The notes below the pieces were generated by a model. That model had not been told where the DNA came from, searched no databases, and saw only the letters and a list, made by a program, of their open reading frames with translations. From Halomonas heilongjiangensis (GTDB lineage Bacteria; Pseudomonadota; Gammaproteobacteria; Pseudomonadales; Halomonadaceae), in NCBI RefSeq assembly GCF_002879645.1, contig NZ_PNRE01000047.1, positions 43,623 to 107,622 on the forward strand: DNA of 64,000 nt. Reading direction: 5' to 3'. Below, one piece after another: positions 25,878 to 35,539 of this stretch. Both the position numbers and the translations under genes were made by a program. Within the stretch, counting starts at the first letter, position 1; every line of letters starts with the position of its first letter.

Positions 25878-27287
25878 ATGGTACGCATCGACAAGAAGGC
25901 CACCCGGCTGTATGTGCTGGACACCAATGTCCTGATCCACGACCCCGCCGCCCTCTACCAGTTCGATGAGCACGAGGTGGTCATCCCCATGACCGTGCTC
26001 GAGGAGCTCGACAAGCACAAGAACGGTATCCGCGAGATAGCCCGTACCGCTCGCCAGGTCAGCCGCACCCTCTCGGACCTGACCGCCAACGTCAACGTCG
26101 ACCTGATTCGCGATGGCATTCCCATCACCCGGCTCGCGGGCCCCGAGGGGCGCCTGCGCCTGCTGTGCTACAACGACCTCAAGCCCCTGGATCCCCTGCC
26201 CGACAGCCCCGACAACCGCATTCTCGCCGAGACCTGCCGGCTACGCGAGGAGCGCACCGATGCCTCGGTGATACTCGTCACCAAGGACATCAACCTGCGC
26301 GTCAAGGCCGCGGCGCTGGGCGTGCCGGTGGAGGACTACCTCAACGACCGCGTCTTCGACGACTCCGACGCCATGATCGATGGCGCCCGGATCTACCCCG
26401 ATGCCGGCCACGATGGCAGCGGCCTGTGGGACAGCCTGAAGGTCGACGTACGGGTCGAGCGCCATGCTGACAAGGTGGTCTACCAGCTCACCGGCGACAT
26501 CCCCGCCGAGTGGCACCTCGGCATGCTGGTCTCCGACAGCGACAACGGCGCCAGCTTCGAGGCCATCGTGCGCGAGGTCAGCCCGCAACTGGCCAGCCTC
26601 GAACTGCTGACCAACTACCGTCACGGCGCCAGCGTGTGGGGCGTGCATGCCCACGACAGCCGCCAGAACTTCACCCTCAACCTGCTGATGGACGACGACA
26701 TCGACCTGGTCACCATCGCCGGCAGCGCCGGTACCGGCAAGACCTTCATGACGCTCGCCGCCGCCTTCCAGCAGACCCTCGACACCAAGCGCTTCGAGCG
26801 CATCGTCTTCACCCGGGCGCCGATCTCCATGAGCGAGGACATCGGCTTCCTGCCCGGCACCGAGGAGGAGAAGATGTCGCCCTGGATGGGCGCCTTCCAC
26901 GACAACATGGACAACCTGCTGCGCGACGAGGATGGCGGGAGCAGCTGGGAGAACGGCGCCACCCGCCAACTGCTCGGCTCGCGGGTGCAGATCCGCGCCC
27001 CCGGCTTCATGCGCGGCCGCACCCTCAACGACACCTTCCTGATCATCGACGAGGCACAGAACTTCACGCCCAAGCAGCTCAAGTCGCTGGTCACCCGGGC
27101 CGGCCGCAACACCAAGATCGTCTGCCTGGGCAACGTCGGCCAGATTGACACCCCCTACCTGACCGCCAACACCTGCGGCATGGCGGCCGTGGTCCAGCGC
27201 TTCCGCGACTGGCCCCACGCCGGTCACGTCACCCTCAAGAGCGTCGAGCGCTCGCGGCTGGCGCTGGCCGGAGAGGAGATGCTCTAA
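25878..27287 (+). CDS. PIN-PhoH family protein (RNA-associated ATPase)
   Basis: A 469-residue two-domain protein. Residues 10-130 form a PIN nuclease-like domain (RLYVLDTNVLIHDPAAL, PMTVLEELDKHK, DASVILVTKDINLRVKA). The C-terminal half is a PhoH ATPase with Walker A ITIAGSAGTGKTFMTLA, Walker B NDTFLIIDEAQNFTPKQLK and CLGNVGQIDTPYL. PIN-PhoH proteins such as the mycobacterial PhoH2 unwind and cleave RNA. AAGGAG lies ten bases before the chosen ATG; another start eight codons upstream is possible. It appears to be a single-gene unit. Confidence 0.9.
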   Translation: MVRIDKKATRLYVLDTNVLIHDPAALYQFDEHEVVIPMTVLEELDKHKNGIREIARTARQVSRTLSDLTANVNVDLIRDGIPITRLAGPEGRLRLLCYNDLKPLDPLPDSPDNRILAETCRLREERTDASVILVTKDINLRVKAAALGVPVEDYLNDRVFDDSDAMIDGARIYPDAGHDGSGLWDSLKVDVRVERHADKVVYQLTGDIPAEWHLGMLVSDSDNGASFEAIVREVSPQLASLELLTNYRHGASVWGVHAHDSRQNFTLNLLMDDDIDLVTIAGSAGTGKTFMTLAAAFQQTLDTKRFERIVFTRAPISMSEDIGFLPGTEEEKMSPWMGAFHDNMDNLLRDEDGGSSWENGATRQLLGSRVQIRAPGFMRGRTLNDTFLIIDEAQNFTPKQLKSLVTRAGRNTKIVCLGNVGQIDTPYLTANTCGMAAVVQRFRDWPHAGHVTLKSVERSRLALAGEEML

Positions 27288-27331
27288 ACCCACCGGGGCG
27301 CCACGGGTCGATCAGGCGAGTCGACCGGCCC

Positions 27332-29137
27332 TCAGGCAGTGCCCCACATGGTCATCGCCAGCACGATGGCGATGACCATCATCAACACCGCCGCATGGCG
27401 GCGTAGCCACCCCTCGGCGCGGGACACCGCCACGAGCCGGCCTTTCCACCTGCGCTCTCCCTCGACCAGGCACGCGACCAGCACGGCCCTGGTCTCGCCG
27501 AGCCACGCCATCGGGCCCTGTACCCGGCCCCGACACCCCCACCAGGCAGCGGCAAGCGGCCACCAGAGATCGCCGGGCGGCAGCCGCCCATGGAGGTGCC
27601 ACGGCCAGCGACGCGCAGCCCATGCCGCCGCCACGGCCAGCCCCACCCCCAGTGCCACCGGCCACAGCAGGCCGGGCAGCTCATCCACCGGCGGCCACGC
27701 CGGTCGCCCGAGCGGCAGCCACCAGGGCAGGGTGCCGGCCGCCAGCAGCATTCCCAACCAGGCCAGCGGCATGGGACCGGCCAACGGTATCAGGCCATCA
27801 CGCCGGGCCTGAACCCCGCTCTGCCACTGCCGCCACAGCGCCCGGGCCATCAGCGCCGTGGTCCCCACCGCCGCCAGGCTCAACCAGGCCACCACCCCGG
27901 AATGGCCCGACTCGTAGAGCGGCGACTTGAAGGCCCACTTGGTGGCCAGCCCAGAGCCCAGCGCACCGGCCAGCGACAGCGCCGGGAGCGCCAGCAGGCT
28001 CCATAGCAGCCAGGCCGGAACGCGTGGGGGGTGCTCGCCGATGCTCACACCGAGAAACAGGGCGCCCTTGGTCAAGCCATGGTGGGCGGCGAACAGCACC
28101 ACCGCCGCCGAGATCGCCGGCCAGGCCATGGGCGCGATCAGCCCCATCGCCACCAGGGCGGTGATCATGCCCATCTGGCTGACGCTGGAGTAGGCCAGCA
28201 CCGCCTTGGGATGGCGCTGGCAGACACCGTAGAGCGCCGCCCCGAGGGCCGCCAGCAGACCGGCCACGAGCATCACCCGGCCCAGCCGGGCGAAGGCCTC
28301 GCCGGCGCCCGGGTCGCCCAGCGGCAGAGACCCCAGCCAGCCCACCAGGCCGGCCTTGACCATGGCGCCGCTGAGCACCGCACTGGCCGGCGTCGGCGCC
28401 ACCGGGTGTGCCAGAGGCAGCCACAGGTGGAGCCCCGCCACCCCCGCCTTGACCCCGAAGCCGAGCCACAGCAACACGGCCATCCAGACACCCTGCTGCG
28501 CCGCGGCAATGGCCTCGCGCAACCCGCCCAGGGTCAGGGTGCCGGCACTGCCCGCGGCCCACAGCAGCCCGGCGAGGATCAGTCCCTCGCCCAGTACCGC
28601 CATCACCAGATAGGCCAGGCCGCCGACACGGGCATCCCGGGTTCCGGCGTGCACCACCAGGCCGTAGGCGGCGAAGGTCATGACGGCAAACCCCAGGTAG
28701 AAGCTGGCGATGTCCTCGGCCACGATCAGCAGCAGGTTGCCGGCGAGCGTCAGCGGCCAGAGCAGTGCGAAGCGCTGCAGCCGGCCACCGGCGCTGCCGT
28801 CACCGGCCTCGAGGCGCGCCTGCTCCGGGGCCAGATAGCCGCGGGCATGGAAGCCGGCCAGCCCCCACAGCAGTGCGGTGAAGGCCAGCAGCGGCCGGCG
28901 CAGCCCATCGAGCTCCCAGACCCCACCGAGCATCCACCACTCCAGCACCAGTTGCCCCGGCGGTGCCAGCATCGCCAGGCCGAGCGCCGGCAGCGGGGCC
29001 GTGCACCAGAGGCCGTCGAGCAGCCGCCGCGAGTGGCCCGGCGAAGCGAGCGCGGCGCGCACCGGCACCCGTAGCGCCAGCGCCAGTGGCCACAGCAGGG
29101 CCAGCCAGAGGCCGGCCGCGAAGAGCAGCGAGGTCAC
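27332..29137 (-). CDS. NuoL/M/N-type proton-conducting membrane subunit (last gene of antiporter module)
   Basis: A 601-residue polytopic protein starting with GTG that overlaps the stop of the preceding gene (GTGA). The antiporter-core signature is HPVAPTPASAVLSGAMVKAG, followed by KAVLAYSSVSQMGMITALVA and HHGLTKGALFLGVS. A long arginine-rich C-terminal tail with a last membrane segment (VLMMVIAIVLAMTMWGTA) ends the protein. The family moves protons or sodium in complex I, Mrp antiporters and membrane hydrogenases. It is the third such paralogue in the cluster. Confidence 0.85.
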   Translation of the reverse strand: MTSLLFAAGLWLALLWPLALALRVPVRAALASPGHSRRLLDGLWCTAPLPALGLAMLAPPGQLVLEWWMLGGVWELDGLRRPLLAFTALLWGLAGFHARGYLAPEQARLEAGDGSAGGRLQRFALLWPLTLAGNLLLIVAEDIASFYLGFAVMTFAAYGLVVHAGTRDARVGGLAYLVMAVLGEGLILAGLLWAAGSAGTLTLGGLREAIAAAQQGVWMAVLLWLGFGVKAGVAGLHLWLPLAHPVAPTPASAVLSGAMVKAGLVGWLGSLPLGDPGAGEAFARLGRVMLVAGLLAALGAALYGVCQRHPKAVLAYSSVSQMGMITALVAMGLIAPMAWPAISAAVVLFAAHHGLTKGALFLGVSIGEHPPRVPAWLLWSLLALPALSLAGALGSGLATKWAFKSPLYESGHSGVVAWLSLAAVGTTALMARALWRQWQSGVQARRDGLIPLAGPMPLAWLGMLLAAGTLPWWLPLGRPAWPPVDELPGLLWPVALGVGLAVAAAWAARRWPWHLHGRLPPGDLWWPLAAAWWGCRGRVQGPMAWLGETRAVLVACLVEGERRWKGRLVAVSRAEGWLRRHAAVLMMVIAIVLAMTMWGTA

Positions 29138-30639
29138 GGCAGGTACTCCTCGATGGCGACCCGGGTGGCCCACTCCAACGGGCTGAAGGGCATGCCCGCC
29201 AGCACACCGGCCAGCACGCTGAAGGCCGCCGTGGCCAGCGTCGGCCAGAGCAGCCAGCCACTGGTCTCGAAACGGCCCAGGCGGCGTTCCCCGGGCCACT
29301 CACCCCGCCCGTGGTCGGGACCGGGACGAAACCACAATCGATGCAGGAGCGGCAGGAAATAGGCGGCGTTGAGCAGGCTGCTGGCGACCAGCACCGCGAT
29401 CACCCAGGGCATGCCGGCCTGCACCGCGCCGGTGCCCAGGTACCACTTGCTGAAGAAGCCGACCACCGGTGGGAGGCCGACCATGCCCAACGCGCCCACC
29501 GTGAAGGCCAGGCTGGTCAACGGCATGCGCCGGCCGGCGCCATCCAGATCGTCGATGCGATGGATGCCCAGCTCCTCGGCATAGTTGCCGGCGCAGAAGA
29601 ACAGCGTGATCTTCATCAGGCCCTGGTGCAGCAGGTGCGACAGCGCAGCGATGGTGCCCAGGGGCCCGAACAGGCCGACGCCAAGCACGATGTAGGCAAC
29701 CTGGCTCACCGTGGAGAAGGCCAGCAGCGGCTTGAGCTCCTGCTGGGCCAGGGCACGCAGCGAGCCATAGAGGATGGTGACGGTGGCGATGGCCACCAGC
29801 CCATGGAGCAGGCCCAGCTGGTGGCTCAACTCGATGCCGTAGACATCGTGGACCAGTCGCACGATGCCGAAGGCACCGGCCTTGACCACCGCCACCGCAT
29901 GCAGCAGTGCGCTGACCGGCGCCGGCGCCACCATGGCCCTCGGCAGCCAGCCGTGCAGCGGCACCAGCGCCGCCTTGACCCCGAGCCCGAGGATCAGCGC
30001 CACGAAGATCGTCACCAGCATCGGATGCCGCTCCGCGCCCAGCTCGGCGAGGATCTCGCGTTCGCCGAAGCGGATGTCCCCAACCAGGCCATGCAGCGCC
30101 ACCATCCCGATCATCAGCACCAGCCCGGCGCTCAGGGTGAAGCGCAGGTAGACGGCTCCCGCCGCCAGCGCCTTGGGAGTGCCCCGATGCACCACCAATG
30201 GATAGGTGGAGAGGGTGAGCAGCTCGTAGAAGATCAGGAAGGTGAACAGGTTGCCGGCCAGGCTGATGCCCAGGGTACTGGCCACGCAGAGGCTGAAGAA
30301 GCCGAAGAAGCGTTTGCGGTTGGGCGAATCCTCCAGATAGCCGATGGCATAGAGGGTGGTGCACAGCCACAGCAACGAGGAGAGCCCCGCGAACATGATG
30401 CCCAGGGCATCGGCCCGCAGCACGAAGCTCATGCCCTCCATCACCGGGAACTCGACGGCATACTCCCGGCCTTGACGCAGCCCCCAGACCATCCAGGCCA
30501 CCACCCCCAGCTTGATCACCGCCGCCCCGAGGTTGAGCAGGGTCCTCGCCCGGAAGGCCCGCTCGGGCAGCATGAAGATCAGCACCGCGGCGAGCAGCGA
30601 ACTCCCCAGGGCGGCCAGGGGAAACCAGGCGCCAGTCAT
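29134..30639 (-). CDS. NuoM/MrpD-type proton-conducting membrane subunit
   Basis: A 501-residue polytopic protein. Its core reads APAPVSALLHAVAVVKAGAFG and PLLAFSTVSQVAYIVLGVGL, typical of MrpD/NuoM antiporter subunits, with ASTLGISLAGNLFTFLIFYE upstream. It overlaps both neighbours by four bases, so the four genes are a tightly coupled operon. Ion specificity cannot be read from the sequence. Confidence 0.9.
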   Translation of the reverse strand: MTGAWFPLAALGSSLLAAVLIFMLPERAFRARTLLNLGAAVIKLGVVAWMVWGLRQGREYAVEFPVMEGMSFVLRADALGIMFAGLSSLLWLCTTLYAIGYLEDSPNRKRFFGFFSLCVASTLGISLAGNLFTFLIFYELLTLSTYPLVVHRGTPKALAAGAVYLRFTLSAGLVLMIGMVALHGLVGDIRFGEREILAELGAERHPMLVTIFVALILGLGVKAALVPLHGWLPRAMVAPAPVSALLHAVAVVKAGAFGIVRLVHDVYGIELSHQLGLLHGLVAIATVTILYGSLRALAQQELKPLLAFSTVSQVAYIVLGVGLFGPLGTIAALSHLLHQGLMKITLFFCAGNYAEELGIHRIDDLDGAGRRMPLTSLAFTVGALGMVGLPPVVGFFSKWYLGTGAVQAGMPWVIAVLVASSLLNAAYFLPLLHRLWFRPGPDHGRGEWPGERRLGRFETSGWLLWPTLATAAFSVLAGVLAGMPFSPLEWATRVAIEEYLP

Positions 30640-32123
30640 GGCTCCCCCCCGCCCGGGCGCAGCATGGCCAGGGGCCAGTCGGCGGCCAGGCCCAGCCCCA
30701 GGGCCGTGAGCGCCAGCAGCAAGGCAATGAGGTCCATCCCGACCGGCAGTTGCCGGAAGTCATGACGCGGTGCCTCCTCGACGAAGGTGTAACGGAACAC
30801 CCGGAAGACATAGGCAGCGGTGAGCAGCGACCCCAGCGCCAACACCAGCACCCAGGGCCATTGGCCGGCGAGCAACGCCGCCTGGAGCAACAGCCACTTG
30901 GCGGTGAAGCCGGCGCTGGGCGGCAGCCCCATCAGGGTCACGGCGGCAATGCCAAAGGTCATCAGCGCCAACGGCAGCCGCCGGCTGGTACCGGCCAGCT
31001 CCGCGAGTCCGCCGTGGCCGGTGGCCAGCAGCAGATTGCCGGCGGCCATGAACATCGCCGCCTTGGCCAGGGCATGGCCGGCGAGCTGCAGCCAGGTGCC
31101 CTGCCAGGCGAGTGCCGCTACCGCCTCGCTGGTGCCGATCAGCAATGGAAAGGCCAGCAGCAGGTAGCCCAGCTGGCCCACCGTGGAGAAGGCCACCACC
31201 TGCTTGAGCCCCCGAGCCCGCCAGGCCAGCAGTCCGCCCCACAGCACCGCCGCGCTGCCCAACCCACCGAGCACCCAGGCCCCAGCCACCTGGCCCGGTA
31301 TCAGCAACAGCCAAAGCTGCAACAGGATGAAGAAGGAGGCCTTGACCACCAGGGCGCCGTGTATCGCACTCACCGGGGGCCAGGCACTGCCATGCACCGG
31401 GGCGAGCCAGGCGTGCAGGGGAAAGATCGCCGCCTTGAGGAGTAACCCGGCGCTGAGCAGCGCCACGGCGATCCAGGTCACCGGCCCGGGCTCGACCGTC
31501 GCCGAGAGGCCGGCCAGGTCCAGCCGCCCCCAGGCGCCCAGCAACAGCGCCACCCCGAGCAACCAGGCCAACGACCCCACCAGGGCGAAGAGCAGGTAGC
31601 GCATGCCCGCCGCAAGAGCGTCTGCCTGGCCCGGCAACAGCATCATGGCCACGGCACAGAGCCCCATCAGCTCCAGTGCCGCATAGAGGGTGAGCAGGTC
31701 GGCGGCGAGCCAGATCAGTGCCAGCGAGGTGGTCAGCCCGCCCAACAGCGGCCACAGCCAAGCGGCCGCCCGCCGCGGAATGCGCGCGGCCTGGCGATGG
31801 CCGACGGCATAGGCGGCACTGGCGAGCATCAGCAGTTGAGTCAGCAACAGCAGCAGTGCCGAGAGGGCATCGAGGCGCAGTTGCAGATCGAGCGCCCCGA
31901 GCGACACGGGCGCATGATGACCGCCGTGCGCTGCCACGGCGGTCAACAGCCACAGGGTGATCGCCGGCAACGCGACCGCCACCACCGGTGCTGGATGGCG
32001 GGGAGGGAAGCGCATGGCCACCACTCCCAGCAACGGCGGCGCCAGCAGGGCCAGCGACAGTGCCGCCATCATGGCGGGAGGAAATGCTTCCGGGGAAGCG
32101 GCCAGGCCGAACCAGGCGCTCAT
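30636..32123 (-). CDS. NuoN/MrpD-type proton-conducting membrane subunit
   Basis: A 495-residue polytopic protein starting MSAWFGLAASPEAFPP, its ATG overlapping the previous stop (ATGA). Signatures include YAALELMGLCAVAMMLLPGQ, HGSAWPPVSAIHGALVVKAS and QVVAFSTVGQLGYLLLAFPL, all typical of the antiporter-like complex I subunits. It is the second gene of the four-gene module and one of three paralogous ion-conducting subunits there. Confidence 0.88.
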   Translation of the reverse strand: MSAWFGLAASPEAFPPAMMAALSLALLAPPLLGVVAMRFPPRHPAPVVAVALPAITLWLLTAVAAHGGHHAPVSLGALDLQLRLDALSALLLLLTQLLMLASAAYAVGHRQAARIPRRAAAWLWPLLGGLTTSLALIWLAADLLTLYAALELMGLCAVAMMLLPGQADALAAGMRYLLFALVGSLAWLLGVALLLGAWGRLDLAGLSATVEPGPVTWIAVALLSAGLLLKAAIFPLHAWLAPVHGSAWPPVSAIHGALVVKASFFILLQLWLLLIPGQVAGAWVLGGLGSAAVLWGGLLAWRARGLKQVVAFSTVGQLGYLLLAFPLLIGTSEAVAALAWQGTWLQLAGHALAKAAMFMAAGNLLLATGHGGLAELAGTSRRLPLALMTFGIAAVTLMGLPPSAGFTAKWLLLQAALLAGQWPWVLVLALGSLLTAAYVFRVFRYTFVEEAPRHDFRQLPVGMDLIALLLALTALGLGLAADWPLAMLRPGGGEP

Positions 32124-32797
32124 TCGCCGCCTCCCGGCTCGTCCTCGGCGACCAGGGTCACGCGACTCTCCAGGGCATGCAGGCGACGGATCAGGACCGC
32201 CCCCAGCAGAGTGCCGAGCCACGCCACCACCAGCCCCACCAGGATCAGCGCCTGGACCTCGGCCCGGGCGCCGGCGAGCCCCGCCAACAGCAGGAAGATA
32301 CCCGACCCGAGCAGATTGAAGGCGAGCAGTCGACGCAGCAGGTGGGTATGGGTGGCGAAGGCCCAGGCCCCCAGGGTCATGATGGCGAGCCCCGCCGGCA
32401 ACAGCGGTCGCCGGCGCCCTTCGGCCAGGAGTTCGACCACGCCGGTGCCGAGCAGCAGGCCCACCCCCATGGCGACCAGGATCGCCCACGCCACCGCCAC
32501 CAGCAGCCGGATCGGCACCTGGCGTCGGCGCCTCAGGAAGTGATCATGGGAGGGCGGCCCCGGCTCGCGTGACCAGGTACCCAGGGCATGCAGCAGCGCG
32601 AGGCCGGTGAACAGGGCACCGAACAGCGCCTCGGCCAGGCCCAGCCAGGGAGCCCCCAGATGCCACCAGGCCAGCGCCATCATCAACGCGAAGCCGATGA
32701 AGGCGAGACAGGCCCGTGCCAGCCGACGATCGACCAGACAGACCAGCGCCAGGCCCACCAGCAGCCCGGCGTGGACGAGAGGGACGAAGGCCGACAT
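32120..32797 (-). CDS. Fused MbhD-like (DUF4040) and NuoK/MrpC-like membrane subunit
   Basis: A 225-residue membrane protein. Residues 1-75 resemble the MbhD/DUF4040 domain (ARACLAFIGFALMMALAWWH, APWLGLAEALFGALFTGLAL). The part after about residue 95 resembles NuoK/MrpC with LLRRLLAFNLLGSGIFLLLA and VQALILVGLVVAWLGTLLGA. By eye, the two glutamates conserved in NuoK helices are absent (replaced around FNLL and VAWLG). It is the first gene of the module and overlaps the next by four bases. Confidence 0.75.
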   Translation of the reverse strand: MSAFVPLVHAGLLVGLALVCLVDRRLARACLAFIGFALMMALAWWHLGAPWLGLAEALFGALFTGLALLHALGTWSREPGPPSHDHFLRRRRQVPIRLLVAVAWAILVAMGVGLLLGTGVVELLAEGRRRPLLPAGLAIMTLGAWAFATHTHLLRRLLAFNLLGSGIFLLLAGLAGARAEVQALILVGLVVAWLGTLLGAVLIRRLHALESRVTLVAEDEPGGGE

Positions 32798-32806
32798 CCA
32801 GTCGGA

Positions 32807-33031
32807 TCAGTCGGAAGGGCTGTTGGCGGCCTTCTCGATCAACGCTTCGCTGTCACTGCCCGGCCCCTGCTGCAGCACGGTCTCGGCCTCGTGATAGAGA
32901 CAGACGTAACGCCTGCAGGACGCACAGAACACCTTGTCGTCGGGATTCTTCACCTGGGAGACCCGCATGCGATGGCTGCCACAGTTGGGACAGGCCACGG
33001 GCAGGCGAAAATCGGTGGAAAGATCGGGCAT
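32807..33031 (-). CDS. Small zinc-ribbon protein
   Basis: A 74-residue protein beginning MPDLSTDFRLP. It has two CxxC knuckles, CPNC at 14-17 and CASC at 36-39, followed by RRYVCLYHEAE, consistent with a single zinc ribbon. GGAGGAGGT lies immediately upstream of this ATG, which is why longer in-frame starts were not used. It ends ten bases from the antiporter module on the same strand. The function is unknown; it could be a regulator or an assembly factor. Confidence 0.7.
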   Translation of the reverse strand: MPDLSTDFRLPVACPNCGSHRMRVSQVKNPDDKVFCASCRRYVCLYHEAETVLQQGPGSDSEALIEKAANSPSD

Positions 33032-33129
33032 GCTCACCTCCTCCATGGCATGGCGGGAAACGAAGACCTCTTCTCCAGTCATGGGGGTTATCCTGCACCC
33101 TTCAAGGCGGGGATGCCAATCCGGTCGCG

Positions 33130-34647
33130 TCACGAAGCTCCGCGGGACGTGACGGAGGGGCCCTGGGCGCTGATGCGGTTGCGGCCTTCGCGCTTGGCCC
33201 GGTAGAGCGCCCGATCGGCCCGGGACAACGCCCCGTCCAGGCTGCCGCCCGGCTCGAGGATAGTGAGCCCGAGGCTGACGGTGAAACGGAGCATCACGCC
33301 ATCCACCTCCAGCTCGATGGCTTCCACCGCCAGACGCAGACGCTCGAGAATCTCCCAGGCCTGATCCGGGTCGCTGTCGACCAGTATCACCGCGAACTCC
33401 TCGCCACCGATGCGGGCGAAGAGATCGTACGGTCGCAGGCTGTCACGGCAGCTCATGGCGAAGGCCTGCAGCGCCAGATCGCCGGCCGCGTGGCCATGGG
33501 TGTCATTGAGGTGCTTGAAATGGTCCAGGTCGAGCATCGCCAGCGGCACCCGACGACCATGACGCTCGGCAAGCGCGAGCACGGCTTCCCCCTGCTCGAA
33601 GAAGGCACGCCGATTGAGCGCCCCGGTGAGCATGTCGGTACCGACCAGTTGCTGGACCCGCTGCTCGGCCTGCTTGCGCTCGCCGATGTCGATGAGCAGG
33701 CCATCCCAAAAGGTCTGGCCGTCGCGCCGGCGACGAGGTACCGCCCGGCCCTCCAGCCAGCGCACGCCGTCCGGCACAAGCAGCCGGTATTCCAGCCACC
33801 AGGGCTCCAGGCTCACCGCCGACTGGGCGATCGATGCGGTGAGCCGATCGCGATCCTCCGGGTGGACCCGCTTGAGCAGCCGATCGGCATCGTCCAGCAC
33901 CGCTTCCGGGCTCAAGCCACAGAGCCGCTGCAACTCCTCGCTGAGGTAGAGGAAGCCGATCCGACCACTGGTATCCTGCCGGGCCTGGAAGATCACCGCG
34001 GGCAGCCGGGAGACGGTACCCTGCAGTTGCTCGAGCAGCATCTGGTCGTGCAGGTAGCGCTGGCGCATGCGGGTAACGTCGCGCTGGACGAGCAGCAACC
34101 GCCGTCGGCCGTCGGGCTCCTCGAGCAGCGGCAACACCACGGTATCCTGGTAGCATCGCTCGCCATCGGCACGCCGACAGGCCAGCACACCCTGCCACGG
34201 CTGGCCACGGGCGGCGGCGAAGTTCAACGCATGGTGCATGTCGCCATGCAGCGGCTTGACGTCCAGGGTAGTGACACGCCTGCCGAGCAGCTGTCCGGGC
34301 GGGTAGCCCGCATGGTGCTCGAAGTCGGGGTTGAGTTGTTCCACCACTCCCGCGTCATCGACCAGTATCACCGCCCCGGGGAAGCCGGCCAGCAGCCGGT
34401 CGGCCAGGCGTTCCTCGGCGCTGCGTCGCCGGTCGCGGGCGCGGGCCTCGAGGCGCTGGATCACCACCAGGCTGACGGCCAGGACCAGCCCTACCAGCCC
34501 CAGGGCCGGCCAGACACCGAGCAGGGCACCGGCACCGCCGACCATCAACGCCAGGGCAAGCGCCGCCATGGCGCCGAACGCCCAGCGACGTCGCACCCGA
34601 TGCTGACCCTCATGTCTTTCCCTACGCCCTGGCCTGGCTCTATCCAT
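33130..34647 (-). CDS. Membrane-anchored PAS-PAS-GGDEF diguanylate cyclase
   Basis: A 505-residue protein. It has two N-terminal membrane segments (about 20-70), two PAS-like domains (PGAVILVDDAGVVEQLNPDF; SGRIGFLYLSEELQRLCGLS) and a C-terminal GGDEF domain. The active site reads GGEEF, and RPYD five residues before it is an intact RxxD inhibitory site, so active and feedback-inhibited c-di-GMP synthesis is expected. No EAL domain is present. The ATG used is three codons after a GTG that is also possible. Confidence 0.92.
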   Translation of the reverse strand: MDRARPGRRERHEGQHRVRRRWAFGAMAALALALMVGGAGALLGVWPALGLVGLVLAVSLVVIQRLEARARDRRRSAEERLADRLLAGFPGAVILVDDAGVVEQLNPDFEHHAGYPPGQLLGRRVTTLDVKPLHGDMHHALNFAAARGQPWQGVLACRRADGERCYQDTVVLPLLEEPDGRRRLLLVQRDVTRMRQRYLHDQMLLEQLQGTVSRLPAVIFQARQDTSGRIGFLYLSEELQRLCGLSPEAVLDDADRLLKRVHPEDRDRLTASIAQSAVSLEPWWLEYRLLVPDGVRWLEGRAVPRRRRDGQTFWDGLLIDIGERKQAEQRVQQLVGTDMLTGALNRRAFFEQGEAVLALAERHGRRVPLAMLDLDHFKHLNDTHGHAAGDLALQAFAMSCRDSLRPYDLFARIGGEEFAVILVDSDPDQAWEILERLRLAVEAIELEVDGVMLRFTVSLGLTILEPGGSLDGALSRADRALYRAKREGRNRISAQGPSVTSRGAS

Positions 34648-34783
34648 GCGCCACACCTACCTTGGGGTTTCTCGCTGACGACAGCGATCGGCCTCTAGTG
34701 GGCCTTCTCGGCCTACAGTACCCCAACTTCGGCGGCGAGACACCCTGACCCGCCGTACCGAGCCCGTCGACGCGGGCTTGGCG

Positions 34784-35452
34784 TCAAGCGGCGAGCCGCT
34801 CGGAGAGCCACGTGCCGATATCCGTGACCTGCTGCGGGCAGACCGCATGGGCCATGGGATAGCGGCGGTAGTTCGCCGGGTAGCCCAGCGACCGGACCTT
34901 CTCGAAACCGGCCCTGCCCAGCGCCTCGGGCACCACCGGATCGAAGCTGCCGTGATGCACCTCGATGGGCAGGCCGCGATTGGCCTCGGCGAGCTCGATG
35001 CTGTCGGCGGTGGCGAAGTAGGTCGACAGGGCGAGCAGCCCCCCCAGCGGCTGGGCGAACGACAGTGCCGCCTGGTAGGCGACGGCGCCCCCCTGGGAGA
35101 AACCGGCGAGGATGATCCGGCGGCTGTCGATGCCGTGGTCGATCTGTTCGCTGATCAGGGCCTGGATGCGCCCGGCGGAGGCCATCAGCTGCCGCTCGTC
35201 GATACGGCGGTCGAGGTTCATCTCGAGGATGTCGTACCAGGCCGGCATCACCATGCCGCCGTTGATGGTCACCGGCAGGCGTGGGGCATGGGGCAGGATG
35301 AAACGCACGGCGTCGTCGCTGGGCAGCGGGAGCGCCGGCACCAGCGGCTCGAAGTCGCTGCCGTCGGCACCGAGGCCATGCAGGATGAAGACACAGGCGT
35401 CGGCAGGCCGGCCGCTGCGCGGCTCGATGATCAGTTCACCAGGAGTGCTCAT
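34784..35452 (-). CDS. Carboxylesterase of the phospholipase/carboxylesterase family
   Basis: A 222-residue alpha/beta hydrolase. The oxyanion region is VFILHGLGADGSDFEPL, the nucleophile serine lies in ILAGFSQGGAVAYQ, the acid in HGSFDPVVP, and the catalytic histidine probably in YPMAHAVCP. It matches the small cytoplasmic carboxylesterases (EstB-like, about 220 residues) that hydrolyse short acyl esters. It is a single gene with no informative neighbours. Confidence 0.92.
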   Translation of the reverse strand: MSTPGELIIEPRSGRPADACVFILHGLGADGSDFEPLVPALPLPSDDAVRFILPHAPRLPVTINGGMVMPAWYDILEMNLDRRIDERQLMASAGRIQALISEQIDHGIDSRRIILAGFSQGGAVAYQAALSFAQPLGGLLALSTYFATADSIELAEANRGLPIEVHHGSFDPVVPEALGRAGFEKVRSLGYPANYRRYPMAHAVCPQQVTDIGTWLSERLAA

Positions 35453-35539
35453 GGGGTCGGTTCCGGGGACAGTGGATGGGGCGATCGAAAGCCGACACCC
35501 TACCGCAATCGACGGACGGCGGCGAGATGACAGGCCGCC

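Noticed and set aside
28963..30765. 600-codon plus-strand frame opposite the antiporter genes
   Set aside because: Its His/Gln/Arg/Gly-rich composition is typical of the complement of membrane-protein genes; there is no ribosome site or domain.
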